A stretch of DNA of 59,663 bases, from NCBI GenBank assembly GCA_903859705.1, contig CAIONQ010000123.1:1-59663 (forward strand), read 5' to 3'. This document shows positions 1 to 7,658 of this stretch, piece by piece. The position numbers and the translations under genes are program-made. How positions within the stretch are numbered: position 1 is the first letter of the stretch; each line of letters starts with the position of its first letter. This DNA comes from an uncultured Chthonomonas sp. (GTDB lineage: Bacteria; Armatimonadota; Chthonomonadetes; Chthonomonadales; Chthonomonadaceae). A model generated the notes under the pieces. That model had not been told where the DNA came from, made no database searches, and worked only from the letters and a program-made list of their open reading frames with translations.

Positions 1-1
1 C

Positions 2-136
2 GATCGGGAGCTTGTGGAAGAACTTATGCCAGATCTATTGGCGATAGCCTCAACGGTTCCACTCGACGCTGATGAGGAGTACCTGCAGGACACAGTAGTG
101 AGATTACTTGAGGCACATAACAACTTTGACTCTTAA
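2..136 (+). CDS. C-terminal 44 residues of an unidentified protein (5' truncated)
   Basis: An open frame enters from the left edge and ends at TAA (134-136). The 44 visible residues are acidic and leucine-rich (ending LLEAHNNFDS), which suits the helical end of a small soluble protein. No family can be assigned. It lies just before Rhs debris, so an immunity-type or polymorphic-toxin-associated protein is possible, but nothing in the residues shows this. The start lies outside the window. Confidence 0.5.
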   Translation, partial: DRELVEELMPDLLAIASTVPLDADEEYLQDTVVRLLEAHNNFDS

Positions 137-187
137 TAGTGAGATTCCCCCTACATCGCTGGTGGCTATTTTAGGACGCTGCGCTCT

Positions 188-275
188 GCGAGGAAGGCGA
201 GGAGAGTTAGGCCGCTTCGCTCAGTTAGGAAGCCGAGGACGCTTCGCTTAGCGAGGGAAGCGAGGATGCCTCGCG
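188..275 (+). repeat. GCGAGG-rich repeat, copy 1
   Basis: The purine-rich stretch has repeated GCGAGGAAG and GAAGCGAGG words around AGTTAGG. The same composition and word order appears as its reverse complement at 35198-35229, where it follows a CGCAATTTCTACCGCG repeat unit. I read it as a dispersed non-coding repeat. No protein is supported here. Confidence 0.6.
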
Positions 276-280
276 ACCTC

Positions 281-333
281 ATGCATTCAGCACTGAAAGT
301 GCGTTATACGATAGCGAAGGGCGATAGCCCTGG
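281..333 (-). repeat. TTCGCTATCGTATA element, inverted left arm of the first pair
   Basis: Read on the minus strand this is a ~53-bp unit: a hairpin (GGGC-TATC-GCCC), an invariant TTCGCTATCGTATA linker, then a second hairpin (GCACT-TTC-AGTGC). The plus-strand partner at 423-476 has the same linker with both stems changed by compensating substitutions. The two copies face each other across 89 bp and would also pair with each other. Two further copies are at 3835-3881 and 3912-3965, and a single one at 35017-35070. Confidence 0.75.
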
Positions 334-422
334 TAATATCGAGCACAAACCTGCCCCCCTGTTGTTGCCGCGCCGTTGGCGCGGCAACAGGATGGAGATT
401 GGTTTTTTTGGACATCTAATTT

Positions 423-476
423 CCAGCCCTATCGGGCTTCGCTGTCGTATACCGCCCCGTTGGGGCTGAAATGCGC
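423..476 (+). repeat. TTCGCTATCGTATA element, right arm of the first pair
   Basis: Hairpin AGCCC-TATC-GGGCT (425-438), linker TTCGCTGTCGTATA, then hairpin GCCCC-GTT-GGGGC (454-466). Compared with its partner at 281-333, the stem bases differ but remain fully paired. That is the signature of selection on a folded RNA or cruciform rather than on a protein. The surrounding 137-656 holds no credible gene. Confidence 0.75.
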
Positions 477-656
477 GCCTACCGGCGCGGAGTTGGGCAT
501 TAAAGATTGGGGATTGATGCCGAGTGCGCCTGCGGCAATTTGTTGCACGCTTCTCATGCTGGGCGTGAGCCCGGAGCACAGCGGCAGGGAACTACCCTAC
601 CGCTGCAACTTCGCTCGCGCTCGGCGGCCCAGCAGGCTTACTGTGCCACTTTGTGA

Positions 657-682
657 GTGTTTTATCGCCAGATCGGCGATGG
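657..682 (+). repeat. GTGTTTTATCGCC hairpin repeat, copy a
   Basis: GTGTTTT is followed by the hairpin ATCGCC-AGATC-GGCGAT. Related copies occur at 3772-3797 (+), 4184-4209 (-) and 31121-31145 (+). The stem letters differ between copies but mostly remain paired. Two copies sit next to Rhs remnants and one upstream of the BlaI-type gene. Confidence 0.6.
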
Positions 683-1103
683 CTCTTCCCGTTCAGAGAC
701 GAACTCCAGCCAGAGCGTAACCGACACCAAACGGTATGATGCCTTTGGCATGCTGATTGCTGCTACTGGCTCAAACCCGACCCCCTTCGGGTTTGTGGGC
801 GGAAGCCAGTACCAGACAGATGCCGACAGCGGACTGATGCTCCTCGGGCACAGATACTACGATGCAAGCATAGGGAGGTTTATTTCCAGAGATCCAATCT
901 ACGCCGGCGATTTCCCCCTACCGCGCTTCCCTCGATTCTCTCGGCGCGGCAGTGCACCCGGTACGCAAAACGGTTGGTTCCCCTCTCGGCAACCTCTATT
1001 ACGCAAAGAGGACATTTTTGAATCGCTCGCCGAATCTGGGATCACTGCTGGTTCATATAAGCAAGAATTTAATAATAAATCAGTGGCGCACATTAATTTT
1101 TGA
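657..1103 (+). pseudogene. Rhs repeat-associated core remnant 1
   Basis: The frame carries a recognisable C-terminal Rhs core: RYDAFG, a PFGFVGG-like turn, then QYQTDADSGL, LLGHRYYD, IGRFISRDP. This is the wall-closing segment that precedes the variable toxin tail in full Rhs proteins. Everything upstream is missing: the YD repeats that should extend for about 1,000 residues are absent and the frame begins inside a hairpin repeat. After RDPIYAGD the sequence looks like low-complexity drift, so no toxin domain is recognisable. I treat it as a decayed gene end. A related fragment with the same SVTDTKR-DAFG start occurs at 4299. Confidence 0.8.
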
Positions 1104-1113
1104 GCAAATATCG

Positions 1114-1143
1114 TGGACATTGTCGCGATTGATGCAATAATAT
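1114..1143 (+). promoter_or_regulatory. Candidate sigma70 promoter for the secreted protein gene at 1233
   Basis: TGGACA (1114-1119) and TAATAT (1138-1143) are separated by 18 bp. The predicted start of transcription near 1150 would give a leader of about 80 nt. The -10 box is imperfect, so confidence is limited. Confidence 0.4.
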
Positions 1144-1232
1144 CACTCTGACGGATGTTTGGTTTATCCAAACCGCTAACGTCAGGTAGCCATGTCGCAT
1201 CGTTTACATCCCATGAAGGAGATATGCCTGAA

Positions 1233-1736
1233 ATGATCCGATTTGTTAAGTTACGCGTACTTTTGTGCTTGATAGCGGTATTGGTGGCTTGCACGTCGAC
1301 GTCACACGCACAGGTGGCGTTCACGTACACCGTTGTGAGTAGCGGTTACGAAACCAACAGCCCACGTACCACATACACAGCCTCGGGCTCACCCGCTGTT
1401 GCAGCTGTCGATGTAAATGCGTCAGCACAATTTTCTGTTTACAATACACTTAGCCAGACTAAGACAGCTCAAACACAATTAGACGCTGATAGCGGATTGG
1501 AAGCAGGCACGCCCCCAACGACTGTTTTCGACAGTGGACTTACTTATTACGGTGTGTACTCACAATCAATTGCTCCTACATCCTACGGATCTGTTACGTA
1601 CACCGCATCCGTATACGCGAGCGGCAACGTTTCTCCTGGAGCATACACGGCCCAGGCTGGATTTTATATTGACGACATCAAGACCGGAGACTGGATGTCT
1701 TACACCCTTTCCCCGGTTTATGTTTCGGTGAATTAA
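1233..1736 (+). CDS. Secreted protein of unknown function
   Basis: The protein has 167 residues. The N-terminus MIRFVKLRV followed by LLCLIAVLVAC and SHAQ is a signal peptide. It could be cleaved after SHA or used as a lipobox (LVAC), so an outer-surface lipoprotein is possible. The rest is rich in Thr, Ser, Tyr and Val with alternating beta-strand character and no catalytic motif that I recognise. AAGGAG (1216-1221) favours ATG 1233 (11-nt spacing) over ATG 1224 (2 nt). A weak stem (ATCGGCC 1749-1755 with GGCCGAT 1785-1791) follows the stop and may end the transcript. The gene stands alone between an Rhs remnant and another secreted protein. Confidence 0.75.
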   Translation: MIRFVKLRVLLCLIAVLVACTSTSHAQVAFTYTVVSSGYETNSPRTTYTASGSPAVAAVDVNASAQFSVYNTLSQTKTAQTQLDADSGLEAGTPPTTVFDSGLTYYGVYSQSIAPTSYGSVTYTASVYASGNVSPGAYTAQAGFYIDDIKTGDWMSYTLSPVYVSVN

Positions 1737-1828
1737 CTTGTGGTTGTGATCGGCCTGTTTGTGCACTGGTAACATAGCAAAGCGGGCCGATTACAGACCG
1801 CTCCCTGTACCTCTGTGGGAGTATGAAC

Positions 1829-3622
1829 ATGCAACGATTAAGCGTTGTTGTTTTGGTATTCTTGATTTGCGGTTTGATTGTGGGATCAAGAGCTTACGCC
1901 GATCCCCCCTTATCAGCTGCAGTTGATTTCCCCGATGCCGCTGCGGTCGACCCGCGCTTAAACAAGCCAGTTTCAATCGTGGAGCACTCGATCACACTAA
2001 AGAGTTTGCTTGATGAAGTGTCCCGGCATACCGGTGTAGATATCTCGATTGACCCACGCGAAGCTTCATCCAGTTACCAGATATTTATCCGGTGCGATAA
2101 GCTTCCAGTTTATAAAGTAATGGATGCCCTGTGGAGCGCACTCAGCGTGCAACATCGCGAATGGAAGTGGATGCGGACCAACAAGAGTGCTGCAACAACC
2201 AGTGATTACGCCTACATGTTGCTTGAGCCACAGTTTGCCAGAGATCGGACTGCGTTTCACCATACTATCATCAGGGAGTTACTCGAAAAATTCACACAGT
2301 TCATGCAGGATAATGCTGCTCTGAAACCAGAGGAAAGGATCAAGCACAAGTCGGAATTAGCCAGGATCCTCATGATAGATGATCTATCGCTACTTGCCGG
2401 GTTTTATTCTGGGGAGCAGAGCGAATGGTTTTGGAGCCAGGCTGCCTTCTTTACTCAGGCACTTAGCCGGGAGCAACAGTTGCAGGTATTGGGTGGCGGA
2501 ACAGCGGATGTGGACCTGAAATCGTTACCTGAGAATGTGTACGCCTTATATCACCAGCATTATCTGTTTACCAACGCAACATTTACTGATCCAACTGGCA
2601 CTGTGACACGCTTGCCAGAAGCTACTTCGGTAACATTTTACAATCAACCTGCGGCCCTGCAATCCGGTGTTCTTGCCCCAATGGTAATGCTTAAAGAACA
2701 TGGAAAACAGTACGGTGGCTCCTGGATGGGGACTGGGATACTGCAAATATCAGTTGGCAACGCTGTAAAGCACGCCTGGATGCTACCAGGTGATTCGTTT
2801 GCAAGCGATTTAGAAAAGCGAGTGGTAAAGGCCCCAGAGACATCAAACGGAGTTGCACTGGAAGCGAATCCAGATTCCGCATCTGGTATTCGCCCTTCCG
2901 CCAGCGAAGTTCTGCGCGGTTCGCGCCACGAACCTGTTGTGCCATTAGAAACCAGACTGTCGCAGGTTTCACAAGGCGCAAACATTCCGGTAATTGGGGT
3001 ACTTCCATTAACGTACCAATACCGGTTTGCAGATCCCAACGGTCAGCGTGCAAGTGAGTTTTTGTCGACTGTGGAGGGCAACACGAAACATCATATGTAC
3101 AAGTGGCGTGATGGGACCCTTATCGTTTCATATCCATTAAGGTTTTTAGTTCCGTCTCACCAAATTCCGGTAGCGATGCTACAACGTCTCGAACCTGATG
3201 CCAATGGGTTTGCAGGCGTATTGCAGTGGGCCAAGTTCGTTTCCGATATCGACGATCCGCAACTCAAATGGCTGATTGACGTTCTGAGCGCAAGTGGTGA
3301 TCCAGTGCAGCTGAGAAGCATCCTTTCGCTGATCAAGCGCCGCCCGGAACTCTTAAACGAAACGGGTGCATTCCTGGATACGGATACCCTGAGAACAATT
3401 TTCAAGCAGGGCCTTATCACCGATGAACGAGCTTTAGCGGGAGAACATACGCGGGTACGCATCGTTACGGATGCCTCCAGTAATTCATCCGCTGGTATGA
3501 ACATCGCGATTCAGTGGCGAAGCGATAATGCGCAGTATTGGACACGGGGTGCATTTACAATTATCCCGAACCTTAAGAGGCTTGGATCTACCGCGGGAGG
3601 TAATGCCAGGGACAAAAAGTGA
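1829..3622 (+). CDS. Secreted protein with an N-terminal STN-like (secretin/TonB short N-terminal) domain
   Basis: The protein has 597 residues with a clear signal peptide (LVFLICGLIVGSRAYA). Residues ~45-110 resemble the STN fold seen in secretins and TonB-dependent receptors: a Pro-Val-Ser-Ile strand, SLLDEVSRHTGV, a strand ending IFIRCDKL, then a helix. This fold usually binds peptide or peptidoglycan in the periplasm. The remaining ~480 residues have no domain I can name and no membrane segment. A second STN-like copy may lie at ~390-460 (LETRLSQVS followed by a Tyr-Arg-Phe strand). GGGAG (1817-1821) is 7 nt from ATG 1829 but only 1 nt from ATG 1823, so 1829 is preferred. No partner gene is adjacent. 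Confidence 0.7.
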   Translation: MQRLSVVVLVFLICGLIVGSRAYADPPLSAAVDFPDAAAVDPRLNKPVSIVEHSITLKSLLDEVSRHTGVDISIDPREASSSYQIFIRCDKLPVYKVMDALWSALSVQHREWKWMRTNKSAATTSDYAYMLLEPQFARDRTAFHHTIIRELLEKFTQFMQDNAALKPEERIKHKSELARILMIDDLSLLAGFYSGEQSEWFWSQAAFFTQALSREQQLQVLGGGTADVDLKSLPENVYALYHQHYLFTNATFTDPTGTVTRLPEATSVTFYNQPAALQSGVLAPMVMLKEHGKQYGGSWMGTGILQISVGNAVKHAWMLPGDSFASDLEKRVVKAPETSNGVALEANPDSASGIRPSASEVLRGSRHEPVVPLETRLSQVSQGANIPVIGVLPLTYQYRFADPNGQRASEFLSTVEGNTKHHMYKWRDGTLIVSYPLRFLVPSHQIPVAMLQRLEPDANGFAGVLQWAKFVSDIDDPQLKWLIDVLSASGDPVQLRSILSLIKRRPELLNETGAFLDTDTLRTIFKQGLITDERALAGEHTRVRIVTDASSNSSAGMNIAIQWRSDNAQYWTRGAFTIIPNLKRLGSTAGGNARDKK

Positions 3623-3771
3623 GAGGCTAAGAGGTAGGAGGGACAGGTAGCGTAGGCTTTCGAGTTACTTCGCTGCGACAGACCATTCGGCTCTACAGCT
3701 TCATCCGTTCAAGCTCGCCGCTCTCAGATAACACCATGGTTACTTCGAGGGAAGTGCTTCCCGCTTTATGG

Positions 3772-3797
3772 GTGGTTTTAGCGGCAGATCGCTGCTT
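3772..3797 (+). repeat. GTGTTTTATCGCC hairpin repeat, copy b
   Basis: GTGGTTTT is followed by the hairpin AGCGGC-AGATC-GCTGCT, with one G-U pair. A separate perfect hairpin, GGGAAG-TG-CTTCCC (3749-3762), lies just upstream. The stretch 3623-3834 holds only these structures and no credible gene. Confidence 0.5.
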
Positions 3798-3834
3798 GCT
3801 TGGTCGGGAAGGTGTGGAAGCATGGCGACCTCGC

Positions 3835-3881
3835 GCATCCAGCGCTGAAGGGCGCGTTATACGATAGCGAAGGGCAACAGG
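3835..3881 (-). repeat. TTCGCTATCGTATA element, inverted left arm of the second pair
   Basis: Minus-strand copy with the same TTCGCTATCGTATA linker and a GCGCC/GGCGC-type stem (3842-3855) that closes with one G-U wobble. The outer GGGC-TATC-GCCC hairpin is eroded here (TGTTGCCC). Its partner lies 30 bp downstream, repeating the head-to-head arrangement at 281-476. Confidence 0.7.
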
Positions 3882-3911
3882 AGGGGGGATTATAGGCGTA
3901 TGCGTTGGTTT

Positions 3912-3965
3912 CCAGCCCTTGCGGGCTTCGCTATCGTATACCGCCCCGTTGGGGCTTCCGCGTCA
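3912..3965 (+). repeat. TTCGCTATCGTATA element, right arm of the second pair
   Basis: Hairpin AGCCC-TTGC-GGGCT (3914-3927), linker TTCGCTATCGTATA, hairpin GCCCC-GTT-GGGGC (3943-3955). It is nearly identical to the 423-476 copy except in the first loop. Confidence 0.75.
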
Positions 3966-4183
3966 CCAAGTCGCTTGTGTGATTGCCGCGCGTCTGCCGA
4001 CGACGTGACCGTGTGTTCCATGCCCTGTACCCTAAGAGGAACGGCGGAAATGCAAAAATCCGTTGGAACCACTCTGAAAATACTCCCGCCCGAAAGGGGC
4101 GTCAATACAGCGAGTTTAGCACTCGGCGCACAACACCAGGTGCTTCTACCATGGCGATGCCCTGGGTTCCACAAGAAGCCAGA

Positions 4184-4209
4184 CCATCGGCGAACTGCCG
4201 ATAAAACAC
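4184..4209 (-). repeat. GTGTTTTATCGCC hairpin repeat, copy c (inverted)
   Basis: The reverse complement reads GTGTTTT then the hairpin ATCGGC-AGTTC-GCCGAT. The stem differs from copy a by a compensated G-C swap. It lies ~90 bp upstream of the second Rhs remnant; copy a lies just upstream of the Rhs core in the first remnant. Confidence 0.55.
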
Positions 4210-4298
4210 TTGCAAAACAGGAACTGTTGCATTGCGCTGTAGCTTCGAGCTTGCGAGGAGCGTTTAACAGCAGTGGCTTCATTACAGCGTCGTCTTAG

Positions 4299-4879
4299 AG
4301 CGTAACGGACACCAAAAGGTGTGATGCCTTTGGCAATGCCGTGGCCACCACGGGTTCTACTGGTAGCAGCTATCAGTTTGGGGCAACATCCGGCTACCGC
4401 AACGATGGTGATGCCGGATTGCTCAAAGTCGGATGCCGGTACTACGATCCGCAGCTCGGCGCATTCACCAGGCGTGACACCTATCTAGATCAGCGGCCGT
4501 AACGCTACTGTGAGCACGATAAGGAACAAAGGCTTTTCAATGTGTGGCGGGATACGGTGGCGGAACCGTCGGGCCAAGACCTCGCAAAAAATAACTGCCA
4601 GGTTTTATTGCCAGGCTTTCGCGGGGTGAAGCGGGGGCACCTATAGGCCGCACGCTGGAAGGCATAGGTGGTGATGTTGTCGGCGCTGATTTCGGAAAAG
4701 TGCTTGGCAGCACCTTCGTGGACCTGATTGACGAGACAAAATGGGATGTTCCCGAACCATTTCCTCCGGGACATCATACCGGCGTTCCGGCAGTTCCATT
4801 AGCAGTTAATGGAGTAGAGGGAACGCACTATTTCTACGAGTATATATGCTATTCGGACCATTCAATAGAATTCATGTAG
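4299..4879 (+). pseudogene. Rhs core plus C-terminal tail remnant 2, broken by stops and a frameshift
   Basis: From 4302 one frame reads SVTDTKR-type sequence, DAFG, YRNDGDAGLLKVGCRYYDP, then a RRDTYLDQ motif: an Rhs core end. A TAA at 4500-4502 interrupts it within what should be a TYLDQHP-like motif, and the same frame then continues as YCEHD, the usual next motif. A different frame opens at 4595-4879 and reads EAGAPIGRTL, GGDVVGADFG and HTGVPAVPLAV, ending at TAG 4877-4879. That looks like the former toxin tail. An in-frame TAG sits immediately before the remnant (4296-4298). At least one stop mutation and one frameshift separate the parts, so no functional toxin is expected. Confidence 0.75.
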
Positions 4880-4931
4880 AATGGCCCAAGCCGATGTTAC
4901 AGGTGTATCAGCACTGGAAAGGACAGAGATT

Positions 4932-5183
4932 ATGGTAACTACTAACATGCCCAAACCTTTATTAATGCGGCGATGTCTTACCTTGTCGATTGTAGCAACT
5001 GCGAGTTGGGCATTCTCACGTTACCTATCCAGCCTACGAGGCGGATCACATTCATTTTGGGCCCTGCTGCGCGAGGAAGCGCCATTTTGGTTTTTATGCA
5101 CATTGCCAGCGGTAGTACTTACCGCAGTTGGGCCCGACCTAGTTGAAGCTTTCAGAAATTGGCGGAAGTCAAAAAGCAAATGA
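4932..5183 (+). CDS. Small membrane protein, possible orphan immunity protein
   Basis: The protein has 83 residues with two hydrophobic segments (CLTLSIVATASWAF and FWFLCTLPAVVLTAV) separated by a charged loop, and a basic C-terminus (RNWRKSKSK). The start at 4932 has AAAGGA 7 nt upstream. An in-frame ATG at 4881 lies 1 nt after the stop of the Rhs tail but has no ribosome site. Small membrane proteins directly downstream of Rhs toxin tails are often cognate immunity proteins. That is inference from position alone, because the toxin is decayed and the family is not recognised. Confidence 0.55.
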   Translation: MVTTNMPKPLLMRRCLTLSIVATASWAFSRYLSSLRGGSHSFWALLREEAPFWFLCTLPAVVLTAVGPDLVEAFRNWRKSKSK

Positions 5184-5358
5184 AACGACACTGGAAACCC
5201 AATGGGATCCCTCAATCTCCCGGATGGCTACTTGTTGTAACCGGGTAGCCTTCAGTGCGCAACCAGATTATCTGCCAGCCTCGTAGGAGTGGATTGGGAC
5301 ATACGCCGGAGGGTTGTAGGCCCAACATGCTTAATCTCCTCCAAAAATCTACGCAGGA

Positions 5359-6489
5359 TTGTTGCCCAGCAGTTTAGAAATAGCGCTGCAAGCCTTTACC
5401 TACCGGTTGCTCCAAGGAGTGCATACTCTGGACAGCTTTAAACCCCGCACTTTGCCCTCCTCCAAAATAAGAATTTTGCCTGGCCTTGTAGCCGCTGCAG
5501 CCCTGCTGTTTGCACTGTATGGGCTCATGCCTGCCCGGATGGCCATGCCTCGTCAGATTGCTGACCGTGTTACCGGGGTACGCTGTGCTCAATCTGCCGA
5601 TGGTGCCTGGTACTGGCTGGAACAGCGTGGTGGCCAGTGCGCCATTGTAAAAACGGATGGCAGGGGCAATACGGTGATTGCCACCGAACCTGCTATCCTG
5701 GATCTCAGTGTTGACCAGAGCCAATCCGCCTGGATTGCGCTTTCTGTGGGGCAGGCAAGCATTCGATCTTGCGCCGGTAGCACGCCGACAACGCTGTGCC
5801 CGGCAGCGCCTACTGCTCGCTCTTTGTGCCTCCGGAACGGCATTGTGTACTGGGCAGAACAGCAGCCGGAAATGCTATCTGGTATCCAGGCTCTTCCTTC
5901 CATCGGCATCCAAACTGTTATCAAGGCGATATCGGTATCGGGTGGCTCATCGTCAACGGTTGGCAGCCTGCTTGAGGCCGGGGACGTAAAGATTGTTGGC
6001 TTGAGCGGGGATAAGCTGGTGGTTATGTGCACCCGCAGCGGTATGCGCGGGGTGTCTGCTCTGTATCTAATGCCCACAAAAGGGGGCGAGCCAGCACGTG
6101 TGGCCGCCGCTGTTGGCACACAGCATGCCACGGTAACCCGCCACGGGAAGGCGTACTACACAACTGCTGGCCGTGATACCTCCAACCCGGCGCTACTAGC
6201 GGCCATCAATGCCCTCAACGCCGATGGTAGTTCCTCTCCCCTTTCAGATTGGCTGCCAGCCAACGGCGAAATATATGCCGCCAACAATCAACTGCTGTAT
6301 CTGGATGGCTCGGTGTATCCAGCATTGTGGAAACCCGGAAGCGAGCGCTCTCTGCCAGAAAAGCTGACAGTCCCGGCCGGGTACACACCTCTTGCAGTGG
6401 GAGACATAGGCGGACCCAAAGTGCTGCTGCGACCCGATTTTGCCATCAGTGGAACGTACCCTTTGTATGAAGTGAGGCTGCCAGAGTGA
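5359..6489 (+). CDS. Membrane-anchored beta-propeller-like protein, first gene of the ABC/NHL operon
   Basis: The protein has 376 residues. After ~38 residues comes one transmembrane segment (LVAAAALLFALYGLMPA), then an exported domain of repeated ~45-residue beta units (GAWYWLEQ, IVYWAEQ, KLVVMCTRSG, KAYYTTAG, QLLYLDG). This pattern is typical of DUF5050-like or PQQ-like beta-propellers. Several Trp/Tyr-Trp positions recur at equivalent blade positions. The TTG at 5359 is the longest option but has no good ribosome site, so the N-terminus is uncertain. The stop overlaps the next gene's GTG by 4 nt (GTGA), which implies translational coupling. It probably acts outside the membrane with the NHL protein and the ABC exporter encoded downstream. 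No enzyme signature is visible. Confidence 0.7.
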   Translation: MLPSSLEIALQAFTYRLLQGVHTLDSFKPRTLPSSKIRILPGLVAAAALLFALYGLMPARMAMPRQIADRVTGVRCAQSADGAWYWLEQRGGQCAIVKTDGRGNTVIATEPAILDLSVDQSQSAWIALSVGQASIRSCAGSTPTTLCPAAPTARSLCLRNGIVYWAEQQPEMLSGIQALPSIGIQTVIKAISVSGGSSSTVGSLLEAGDVKIVGLSGDKLVVMCTRSGMRGVSALYLMPTKGGEPARVAAAVGTQHATVTRHGKAYYTTAGRDTSNPALLAAINALNADGSSSPLSDWLPANGEIYAANNQLLYLDGSVYPALWKPGSERSLPEKLTVPAGYTPLAVGDIGGPKVLLRPDFAISGTYPLYEVRLPE

Positions 6490-7622
6490 AACAGCGTGGC
6501 CCCTCAAACTTCAAACGCCAGGTAAGCCCCGGGCTGGCCGCTGTTATGGTAATTGCCGTTCTGGTTGTGGTGCAGTACGTGTGGTACGTTGGGCTGGTTA
6601 AAAAGCCCACCACACCTATGGGGCAGCCAAAATCCGGCGGTGCGCCCCCGCCGGCCAATAAAGAGCTGCTGTTGCACGGCAAAGATTACATTGTGGTAGA
6701 CACTATTGCTGGCGACCTGGACCCGGGCAATGCCGATGGACCTGGGTACAAGGCACGCTTCGATCGGCCAACTGGCCTGGCCATTGATCCAGCTGGCGTG
6801 CTGATAATTGCCGATTCAGGCAACAACAGCATACGATCTATGAGGCCAGATGGCGTTGTAACTACCCTTGCTGGCAATGGCACCCCGGGCAAAGTAGATG
6901 GTGCCGCTTCTAACGCGCAGTTCAAGTATCCAACCGGTGTGTGCGTTGGCGCAGATGGCACTATCTACGTTGCCGATACGGGCAACAATGCTATTCGAGC
7001 CATCAAAGCCGGACAGGTAACCACTATTGCAGTTGCGGGCAAGGGTGGTATTCCCAATGGTGCGTACAGCCCTGTATCCATCGCTTTCAAATCCGATAAT
7101 TCCCATGGCGGTACACTGCTCGTTGCCGATGCCGCTGGCAAGGCGGTTTGGGAACTCCAAACTGGTGGAGGAGTTATTGCTAAAAATGTGCTTGCCGCCG
7201 CGCCTACCTCGGTCAGCGCAAACGGCGATGCTATCTTTTGTCTGCCACAGGCCGGCATGCTGCAAATAGGATCGGGCCAAACACAGAATGCCTATATAGC
7301 GGGTTCCGACGAGTTGGATGATGTAAAGCGCCGTCCGCGCCTTTCTCATCCGCTCAATGCTATTCATCTCGGCACAGCTGTGGCAGCGGTGGATGCGGCC
7401 CACACCTGCGTGTTTCTGGTGAAAAACGGCCGGGCGGAGGTGCTTGCCGGGCTAGCCTCCTCCGCAGGGCCTGCGCATGATTACAAGGATGGCAACGGCG
7501 AGGCGGCGTTCTTCAACCAGCCTACCGGCTTAGCTACGGATGGCAAAAGGGTTATCTATGTTGCGGATACTGCAAGCTGCTGCATCCGCCGGTTAACCGC
7601 ACCCGATTTTTTGTTTCACTAA
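6486..7622 (+). CDS. Membrane-anchored NHL-repeat beta-propeller
   Basis: The protein has 378 residues with a single N-terminal transmembrane helix (residues ~18-37), a Pro-rich linker, then NHL repeats. Repeats of the form FDRPTGLAIDPAG-LIIADSGNNSIR, FKYPTGVCVGADG-IYVADTGNNAIR and FNQPTGLATDGK-IYVADTASCCIR are plain. Typical DGVVTTLAG turns link the blades. In animal NHLRC2 and many bacterial relatives, an NHL propeller is fused to a thioredoxin-like domain. Here the thioredoxin-like domain is on the permease two genes downstream, so the parts seem to be split across the operon. It starts with GTG overlapping the preceding stop. The likely role is an extracytoplasmic binding or scaffold subunit. 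Confidence 0.85.
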   Translation: MKQRGPSNFKRQVSPGLAAVMVIAVLVVVQYVWYVGLVKKPTTPMGQPKSGGAPPPANKELLLHGKDYIVVDTIAGDLDPGNADGPGYKARFDRPTGLAIDPAGVLIIADSGNNSIRSMRPDGVVTTLAGNGTPGKVDGAASNAQFKYPTGVCVGADGTIYVADTGNNAIRAIKAGQVTTIAVAGKGGIPNGAYSPVSIAFKSDNSHGGTLLVADAAGKAVWELQTGGGVIAKNVLAAAPTSVSANGDAIFCLPQAGMLQIGSGQTQNAYIAGSDELDDVKRRPRLSHPLNAIHLGTAVAAVDAAHTCVFLVKNGRAEVLAGLASSAGPAHDYKDGNGEAAFFNQPTGLATDGKRVIYVADTASCCIRRLTAPDFLFH

Positions 7623-7644
7623 ATTTAGCCTCGCAGACGAGAAC

Positions 7645-7658
7645 AGGAGACGGCCCTG
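7645..7658 (+). promoter_or_regulatory. Ribosome binding site defining a CTG start
   Basis: AGGAG (7645-7649) is followed 6 nt later by CTG (7656-7658). From this codon the frame runs straight into the canonical ABC N-terminus. No ATG, GTG or TTG in the frame would keep the Walker A motif: the first ATG (7788) lies after it. Confidence 0.8.

Noticed and set aside
3900-4298. A 132-codon plus-strand frame before the second Rhs remnant
   Set aside because: It spans the palindromic repeats and shows no coding character; it stops at the TAG immediately before the Rhs core.
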